Part shown: in pieces, positions 27,300 through 32,019 of the stretch
Layout: the number at the start of each line of letters is the position of its first letter
Numbering within the stretch: position 1 is the first letter of the stretch
Origin: Zoogloea sp041904905
GTDB taxonomy: Bacteria; Pseudomonadota; Gammaproteobacteria; Burkholderiales; Rhodocyclaceae
Assembly: GCF_041904905.1 (NCBI RefSeq)
Contig: NZ_JAYRMI010000043.1
Location: 1 to 32,019 of the forward strand
DNA length: 32,019 nt
Direction of reading: 5' to 3'
Translations under genes and position numbers: made by a program
The notes under the pieces: generated by a model
What the model saw: the letters and a program-made list of their open reading frames with translations, nothing else
What the model was told of the DNA's origin: nothing
The model's database searches: none

Positions 27300-27743
27300 T
27301 CAGCGATACACGAGCACCGGGATCTTGCTGTGGGTGAGCACCTTCTGGGTCTCGCTGCCCAGCAGCAGCCCGCTCAGACCGCGACGGCCGTGGGAGGCCA
27401 TGAAGATCAGGTCGCAGCGGTTGCGTTCGGCCGAGGCGATGATCGCCTCGAAGGGCACCTCGCTGACCACGGTGTCGCCCATCGATGCAACCCCGGCAGT
27501 ATCGGCTGCGGCCTTGGCCTGGCCGAGGATCTTTTCGGCTTCGGCCGCGGCTGCGCGGCTGAACTGCTCGGGCGTGGTGGGGTCGAACAGCGCGCCCTCG
27601 CCGTAGATCGGCGTCGGGAAGTCGGGCTGGGCGTAGAAGAAGGTGAGCTTTGCGCCGGCTTCCTTGGCGAAGTCAATGGCGCGGGCGACGGTGGAGGCGG
27701 AGAGCTCGGAGCCGTCGGTAGGAACGAGGATGTTGCGGAACAT
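27300..27743 (-). CDS. Universal stress protein, UspA family
   Basis: A 147-residue cytoplasmic UspA-fold protein. The start MFRNILVPTDGSELS follows AAGGAG and matches the family N-terminus (an upstream in-frame ATG at 27824 is not needed). The ATP-binding signature appears as SHGRRGLSGLLLGSETQKV, with the glycine before SH replaced by Ala, a common variant. KIPVLVYR closes the fold. Members help survival under starvation, oxygen limitation or other stress, and many bind ATP. A TATAAT box and an upstream FNR/ANR-like palindrome suggest control by oxygen. It is divergent from phaC. Confidence 0.94.
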   Translation of the reverse strand: MFRNILVPTDGSELSASTVARAIDFAKEAGAKLTFFYAQPDFPTPIYGEGALFDPTTPEQFSRAAAAEAEKILGQAKAAADTAGVASMGDTVVSEVPFEAIIASAERNRCDLIFMASHGRRGLSGLLLGSETQKVLTHSKIPVLVYR

Positions 27744-27780
27744 GCTGTCACTCCTTGGTGAGGGTGGGCCTTCTGCTTCA

Positions 27781-27786
27781 ATTATA
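27781..27786 (-). promoter_or_regulatory. -10 box of the universal stress protein gene
   Basis: A perfect TATAAT on the minus strand, 37 nt upstream of the ATG. No good -35 hexamer lies at 16-18 nt, which fits an activator-dependent promoter. Confidence 0.55.
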
Positions 27787-27810
27787 GGACGGCCCGCGTT
27801 CGCAACCCGC

Positions 27811-27824
27811 TTGACGAATGTCAA
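27811..27824. promoter_or_regulatory. FNR/ANR-type binding site
   Basis: TTGAC-GAAT-GTCAA is a perfect palindrome matching the FNR/CRP-family half-site pattern TTGAT-N4-ATCAA except for the C/G variant that ANR-type sites allow. Its centre is about 43 bp upstream of the start expected from the uspA-type -10 box, close to the -41.5 position of class II activation. It also lies upstream of phaC on the other strand. Confidence 0.5.
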
Positions 27825-27923
27825 TCGAACTGAAACCTGCCTGGATCACGATTTCGTCTGAGGGCCGCGCTGCCGTCCCGGTCAGCCCTTGCGGCCATAA
27901 ATGCATTTGAAGGAGTTGTTGCC

Positions 27924-29657
27924 ATGTCCCGCCACGAACCCGTCCCGCCCATCGACGTCGCGCGCAAGTCGCTGCGTCAGCTGCACGATTCGGTGGAGTC
28001 GTCCGTCGACCCGCTGGGCATGACCGCGCCGCTGGTCCACGCCCAGCTCGCCTGGATGGCCCACCCCCAGGAGCTGGCGGAGGCGCTGGGGCGCATGTCG
28101 AGCAGCCTGTGGGCGCTGCAGTGGCATTCGATGCGCCGCATCGTCGGCCTGCCCAGCCCGGACCCGATCCGGCCGGTGGCGGATGACAGCCGCTTCGTCG
28201 ACCCGGTGTGGGCCGAATCGCCCACCTGGGATCTGGTCAAGGAGTGGTATCTGCTGATGACCCGGCACTTCCAGGACATGCTCTACGACACCCCGGGGCT
28301 GTCCCAGAAAGAACGTCGGCGGGCGGCGTTCTGGTGGCGGAACGCCCTCAACGCGATGGCCCCGTCCAACTTCCTGTGGACCAACCCGGTGGCCATGCGC
28401 AAGGCCTTCGAGACCAACGGCGAGAGCCTCGTCCAGGGTTTCCGCAATTTTCTCGATGACCTCTCCGCGGGCAACATCCGGATGACCGACCCGGAGGATT
28501 TCAAGGTCGGCGAGAACCTTGCGGTGACGCCCGGCAAGGTGGTGTTCCGTAACCGGCTGCTGGAGGTCATCCACTACACGCCCACCCGGGCGCAGGTGCA
28601 CGAGACGCCGATCGTCATCGTCACCCCGTGGATCAACAAGTTCTACATCCTCGACCTCAACCCCAAGAAGAGCATGATCCGCTATCTGCTCGACCAGGGC
28701 TTCGACGTGTTCATCACCAGCTGGAAGAACCCCGGAGAGGATATGGCCGAGGTGCGCTTCGACGACTACCTCACCGAGGGCATCCAGAGCCTCATCGACA
28801 CCGCCCGCGGGCTGACCGGCGCGCCCAAGGTGCACGCGGTGGGCTACTGCATCGGCGGCACCGCGCTCTCCACCTACATGGCCTGGGCCAACCGGCGCTT
28901 CAAGCCGGAGGACATGCCGGTGGCGCACTGGACGCTGTTCACCACGCTGGTGGATTTTCACAAGCCGGGCGACATCGAGGTCTTCGTGGACGAGGGCAGC
29001 ATCCGCTTCCTCACCCAGAACATGGCCCGCAAGGGCTACCTGGACGGCGCCGAGATGGCGTCGGCCTTCCGCCTGCTGCGCTCCAACAGCCTGATCTGGC
29101 ACTACGTGGTCCACGGCTGGCTCTACGGCGAGACCCCGCCGCCGTTCGACGTGCTCTACTGGAACATGGACACCACGCGGATGCCTTACGCGATGCACGC
29201 CTGGTATCTGCGCGAGCTTTACCTCAACAACAAGCTGATCGAGAAGGACGCCCTGACGGTGGCCGGCGAACCCATCGACCTGGGCGCGATCACCCAGCCG
29301 GTGTACGCGGTGTCGGCCGAGGACGACCACATCGCCCCGTGGCGCCAGACCTTCCGCACCATGAACTACGTGAGCGGCCCGAAGCGCTACGTGCTGTCCA
29401 GTTCGGGCCACATCCTGGGGATCGTCAATCCGCCGGTGAAGCCGCCCAAGCGCACCTACCGGGTCGGCCCGGCGCGTCGCTCCGACAAGGCCGAGGACTG
29501 GCACGCCGCCCACGAACCCCAGCCGGGCAGCTGGTGGGAAGACTGGATGGCCTGGCTCAAGCCCCAGTGCGGCGAACAGGTGGCGGCGCGCCCGGTGGCC
29601 ACCGACGCGTTTCCGGCACTTGCCGACGCGCCGGGTGTCTACGTGAAGGAATCCTGA
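27924..29657 (+). CDS. phaC: Class I poly(3-hydroxyalkanoate) synthase
   Basis: Polymerises (R)-3-hydroxyacyl-CoA into polyhydroxyalkanoate at the surface of storage granules. The 577-residue product has the N-terminal PhaC region (PHFLW-like APSNFLWTNPVAMRKAFETN) and PGKVVFRNRLLEVIHYTP. The lipase-like box GYCIGG carries the catalytic C309. The other triad members are D468 (SAEDDHIAPW) and H496 (SSSGHILGIVNPP). WINKFYILDLNPKKSM is also typical. AAGGAG precedes the ATG at 27924. No phaA, phaB, phasin or phaR lies beside it, so this could be one of several synthase genes in the genome. Its last 19 nt overlap the convergent DNA-glycosylase gene. Confidence 0.96.
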   Translation: MSRHEPVPPIDVARKSLRQLHDSVESSVDPLGMTAPLVHAQLAWMAHPQELAEALGRMSSSLWALQWHSMRRIVGLPSPDPIRPVADDSRFVDPVWAESPTWDLVKEWYLLMTRHFQDMLYDTPGLSQKERRRAAFWWRNALNAMAPSNFLWTNPVAMRKAFETNGESLVQGFRNFLDDLSAGNIRMTDPEDFKVGENLAVTPGKVVFRNRLLEVIHYTPTRAQVHETPIVIVTPWINKFYILDLNPKKSMIRYLLDQGFDVFITSWKNPGEDMAEVRFDDYLTEGIQSLIDTARGLTGAPKVHAVGYCIGGTALSTYMAWANRRFKPEDMPVAHWTLFTTLVDFHKPGDIEVFVDEGSIRFLTQNMARKGYLDGAEMASAFRLLRSNSLIWHYVVHGWLYGETPPPFDVLYWNMDTTRMPYAMHAWYLRELYLNNKLIEKDALTVAGEPIDLGAITQPVYAVSAEDDHIAPWRQTFRTMNYVSGPKRYVLSSSGHILGIVNPPVKPPKRTYRVGPARRSDKAEDWHAAHEPQPGSWWEDWMAWLKPQCGEQVAARPVATDAFPALADAPGVYVKES

Positions 29658-30172
29658 ACCGCGGCGGCAGGCGCGACGATCTGCCGCCAGTCCGCAAGAC
29701 GACGGGCATAGCTGAAGCTGGCGTTGGCCGGGCTGGTGGACGGCAGCCGGATGAGGCGCAAGGGGTGGGTTCCGGGCGGGAGTTGCCGCTGAACGTGGCG
29801 TCGGAAACTCTTTTCGGCCATCGCGCCGTTGAAGAACACCCGGTCGATGCGCGGGTGGCCGGCAAAGAAGGTGGCGAAATCGTTGGGCGTGATCGACGTC
29901 GGCGCGATGTCGCCATCCAGGCTGCCTTCCCGCTCGCAGCTTTGCAGCACGTCCCACAGCGCGATGCCCGCGTCGGTCAGCTTCTGCAGCCGGGCAGGGT
30001 AGGGCAGGTCGGGGCCAGCGCCGATCAACTCACCGAGGATCCGCCAGAAGAGATTGCGGGGATGAGCGTAATATTCATTTGCATTCAACGACGCGTTGCC
30101 GGGCATGCTTCCCAGGATCAAGGCGGTGGCCGTCGGTTCCGCTACCGGGGGAAAGCTGAAGATCAGGCCCAT
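29639..30172 (-). CDS. Uracil/hypoxanthine-DNA glycosylase (UDG superfamily, Mug-like)
   Basis: A base-excision repair enzyme expected to remove deaminated bases; the close relatives are annotated as DNA-deoxyinosine glycosylases. The 177 residues begin MGLIFSFPPVAEPTA, the usual family start. Motif 1 is LILGSMPGNASL (GSMPG at 21-25), followed by EYYAHPRNLFWRI. ITPNDFATFF and IDRVFFNGAMAEKSF follow in the middle. The second active-site loop is LPSTSPANASFS near the C-terminus. A longer in-frame start at 30226 adds an Arg-rich tail and seems unlikely. Neither start has a clear Shine-Dalgarno. The gene converges on phaC and overlaps it by 19 nt. It diverges from the HD-GYP regulator gene. Confidence 0.88.
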   Translation of the reverse strand: MGLIFSFPPVAEPTATALILGSMPGNASLNANEYYAHPRNLFWRILGELIGAGPDLPYPARLQKLTDAGIALWDVLQSCEREGSLDGDIAPTSITPNDFATFFAGHPRIDRVFFNGAMAEKSFRRHVQRQLPPGTHPLRLIRLPSTSPANASFSYARRLADWRQIVAPAAAVQDSFT

Positions 30173-30249
30173 GACGGTATCGCCGCGGCGTGGGCGCACG
30201 GTGCGGCGGGCGATTGCAGACGACAATATGGCATCCCGGGAGCGGGGGA

Positions 30250-31410
30250 ATGAAACAGCGGGCTCATGTACTTGTGGTTGACGATCAGGCAGACAATCTC
30301 CTGATTCTAGAGGACGTCCTCTCCGAGCACTACGACGTGCACCCGGCCACCAACGGGATCGAGGCGCTCGGCTATCTCGAGGGCGGCGGCGTGGCGGATC
30401 TGATCCTGCTCGACGTGATGATGCCGGGGCTCGATGGTTTTGAAGTCTGCCGGCGTCTCAAGTCGAGCGAGTCGACCCGCTCGATTCCCGTGATGTTCCT
30501 CACCAGCCTGGACCGCCCGGAAGACGAAGAGCTGGGATTTTCCCTCGGGGCCGAGGATTTCATCCGCAAGCCGGTATCGCCGCCGGTGGTCCTGGCGCGG
30601 GTCCGGACACACCTGGCCCTGTCCCGGGCGACGCGGGCGCTGCAGCGGCGCAACGCCGACCTCGAACTGATCGTCGCCGAGCGCACGGCCGAAATCAGCG
30701 AGCAGGCCCGGCGCCTGCTGGCCAGCAAACAGGAAGTCATCGCCGCTCAGGCCGCCACCATCACCGCCTTTTGCGCACTGGCCGAAGCGCGGGACAACGA
30801 GACCGGCAACCACATCCGCCGGACCCAGCACTACGTGCGCATTCTTGCCGAAACCCTGCGCGATCACCCTCGCTTCCGGGCGCAGCTCGACGACGATGTG
30901 ATCCAGCAACTCTTCAAGTCTGCGCCGCTCCACGATGTGGGCAAGGTGGCAACGCCCGATGCGATCCTCCTCAAGCCCGGCAAGCTTACCCCGGAAGAGT
31001 GGAAGATCATGCAGTGCCATTGCGAATCCGGCCGCGACGCGATCCTTCAGGCCGAGAACGCCCTGGGCGGCGTCAGCGACGCCTCATTCCTGCACTACGC
31101 CGCCGAAATCGCCTACGGTCACCACGAGCGATGGGACGGGAGCGGCTACCCGCAGGGGCTCTCTGGCGATGCGATCCCGCTTTCGGCCAGGCTGATGGCG
31201 GTTGCCGACGTCTACGACGCGCTCATCTCGCGGCGGGTATACAAGCCACCGTTCGCCCACGAGCAGGCCATCCTCATGATGGTTGCCGAGCGAGGTCGCC
31301 ACTTTGATCCGGATATCGTCGATGCGCTGCAGCAGGTGGCGGGGAAGTTCGCCGAGATCGCAACCAGCTTCAGGGACGAGCCCGATGAGGAAACGGGGGC
31401 TCAGGCCTGA
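30250..31410 (+). CDS. Response regulator with HD-GYP domain (c-di-GMP phosphodiesterase)
   Basis: A 386-residue two-component output protein. The REC domain spans about residues 5-125, with D11/D12, phosphoacceptor D55 (LILLDVMMPG) and K107 (FIRKPV). A short coiled coil at about 125-170 leads into the HD-GYP domain. Its active-site parts are complete: EARDNETGNHIRRTQHYV, HD at 228-229 (PLHDVGK), and HHERWDGSGYP at 291-301, followed by ADVYDAL. It should hydrolyse c-di-GMP when its receiver is phosphorylated by an unlinked kinase. The start ATG at 30250 follows a purine-rich GGGAGCGGGGGA. It is the second c-di-GMP-degrading type of protein within 7 kb. Confidence 0.95.
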   Translation: MKQRAHVLVVDDQADNLLILEDVLSEHYDVHPATNGIEALGYLEGGGVADLILLDVMMPGLDGFEVCRRLKSSESTRSIPVMFLTSLDRPEDEELGFSLGAEDFIRKPVSPPVVLARVRTHLALSRATRALQRRNADLELIVAERTAEISEQARRLLASKQEVIAAQAATITAFCALAEARDNETGNHIRRTQHYVRILAETLRDHPRFRAQLDDDVIQQLFKSAPLHDVGKVATPDAILLKPGKLTPEEWKIMQCHCESGRDAILQAENALGGVSDASFLHYAAEIAYGHHERWDGSGYPQGLSGDAIPLSARLMAVADVYDALISRRVYKPPFAHEQAILMMVAERGRHFDPDIVDALQQVAGKFAEIATSFRDEPDEETGAQA

Positions 31411-31459
31411 GCCGGTGACATGCACGCCGCCGGAGGCGCGCGCAAGAGAGATGCCAAGA

Positions 31460-31543
31460 TGGTGCGGACGGAGAGACTCGAACTCTCACACCAAAGGCGC
31501 CAGAACCTAAATCTGGTGCGTCTACCAATTCCGCCACGTCCGC
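31460..31543 (-). tRNA. tRNA-Leu (anticodon UAG)
   Basis: Read on the minus strand, the 84-nt gene starts GCGGACGTGGCGGAATTGGT and ends with an encoded CCA. The acceptor stem GCGGACG pairs with CGTCCGC. The anticodon stem CCAGA/TCTGG holds the loop TTTAGGT, so the anticodon is TAG, reading CUN leucine codons. The D-loop GG and T-loop TTCGAGT are normal, and the long class II variable arm expected of tRNA-Leu is present. Confidence 0.97.
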
Positions 31544-31699
31544 GAGATGTGAGCATTGTAAGTGGACCGCGAAGTCTGGGCTAGTGGACTTTACGGCGAT
31601 CACGCCCGGCGCCTTGGTCTCAAGGGCGCGGCCTGGGGTGAGTGAGTTTCGGCACGATGGGCGTGGGGCACTAAAGTTTGAATTAATTTCTCAAACCTC

Positions 31700-31727
31700 T
31701 TGACGGGTTCTGATAGTTCTTTATAAT
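31700..31727 (+). promoter_or_regulatory. rRNA operon promoter P1
   Basis: TTGACG at 31700-31705 and a perfect TATAAT at 31722-31727, spacer 16 nt. The start region CCCTCTTCGCAGCGCAG resembles that downstream of the second promoter. Confidence 0.75.
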
Positions 31728-31847
31728 TCGGCCCTCTTCGCAGCGCAGTTGTTTTGGCGCGGTGAAGGGGGGAGTGGCCCGGAGGATTGGGTTGTTCCGG
31801 CGCAGTCAGGTATTTGCGGCGAAGTTCAAAAAGATTTCGCGCAGTGC

Positions 31848-31875
31848 TTGACGGAGCTAAAAAGCTCTGTATAAT
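31848..31875 (+). promoter_or_regulatory. rRNA operon promoter P2
   Basis: TTGACG at 31848-31853 and a perfect TATAAT at 31870-31875, spacer 16 nt containing the inverted repeat GAGCT/AGCTC. ACCTCTTCGCTGAAGCGC follows, echoing the first promoter. Confidence 0.78.
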
Positions 31876-31902
31876 ACGCACCTCTTCGCTGAAGCGCGCA
31901 GC

Positions 31903-31914
31903 GGTTCTTTAAAA
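31903..31914 (+). promoter_or_regulatory. boxA-like antitermination element
   Basis: GGTTCTTTAAAAA resembles the rRNA boxA consensus TGCTCTTTAACAA and lies about 25 nt downstream of the second promoter, the usual place in an rRNA leader. Confidence 0.6.
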
Positions 31915-32019
31915 ATTCGAACAACCGATAGGTGTGGGTGCTCGGTTTCGAGGCGGTGTTCTGGTTTATACCAGAGTGCCACAAGAAATTGAAGTATCTG
32001 CAGAAACGTCAGGTTTCTG

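Larger units (their letters stand above)
31544..32019. other. Intergenic region and 5' leader of an rRNA operon
   Basis: No protein gene is convincing here. The right-hand ~320 bp carry two tandem sigma-70 promoters and a boxA-like element, followed by leader text (AACCGATAGGTGTGGGTG) of the kind that precedes 16S rRNA in betaproteobacteria. The first bases of 16S itself are not reached before the window ends. Confidence 0.75.

Noticed and set aside
31600..31881. 93-codon minus-strand frame in the rRNA leader
   Set aside because: It covers the two rRNA promoters, has no recognisable domain and has no ribosome binding site.

Overview
The window reads as a chromosomal segment of a GC-rich betaproteobacterium, most likely a member of the Rhodocyclales (Azoarcus/Thauera/Zoogloea-like). 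This is inferred from gene content, not from a search. The supporting genes are a DUF2863 protein (a betaproteobacterial family), a divergent ppsR/ppsA pair, a class I PHA synthase, a lolC/lolD pair without lolE, and a betaproteobacterial-style rRNA leader at the right edge. Most of the window is housekeeping. Because GC is high, long spurious ORFs run antisense to most real genes and were left out.

Layout, left edge to 16 kb. A truncated, exported SH3-domain protein (minus strand) is followed by lolC/E-lolD (lipoprotein export). Next is a methyl-accepting chemotaxis protein whose frame is broken at a run of eight G and which has a sigma-28-like promoter. A terminator separates it from a minus-strand pair, DUF2062 and a TrkA-type potassium channel. 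Then come comEC (DNA uptake), an alpha/beta hydrolase coupled to a DUF599 membrane protein, and a minus-strand group: msrB, a DUF2863 gene and ppsR. ppsR diverges from ppsA, which ends at a strong terminator.

The accessory spot, 16.0-19.55 kb. A REP-like pair of palindromes precedes one large gene encoding DUF4062-NACHT-FGE-sulfatase (C-type-lectin fold), an NLR-like architecture. It is followed by about 490 bp of non-coding DNA holding a 26-bp near-perfect inverted repeat and scattered related repeats. This is the best candidate for an under-described system. The protein looks like a single-gene conflict/defence sensor, and its last 35 residues have the layout of a diversity-generating-retroelement variable region. 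No reverse transcriptase or template repeat lies in the window.

19.55 kb to the right edge. nfeD-qmcA (membrane quality control) is followed by two peptide-type ABC permeases without ATPase or binding protein. A wax-ester-synthase/DGAT homologue (minus) has a substituted catalytic histidine. A REC-DUF3369-GGDEF-EAL regulator has a degenerate GGDEF and an intact EAL. A universal stress protein sits behind an FNR/ANR-like box, followed by phaC, a uracil/hypoxanthine-DNA glycosylase that overlaps the 3' end of phaC, an HD-GYP response regulator and tRNA-Leu(UAG). The window ends inside an rRNA operon leader with two tandem promoters, just before where 16S rRNA should begin. Two c-di-GMP-degrading-type proteins (EAL and HD-GYP) and PHA synthesis in the last 8 kb suggest a storage and lifestyle-switch neighbourhood, but no shared operon links them.
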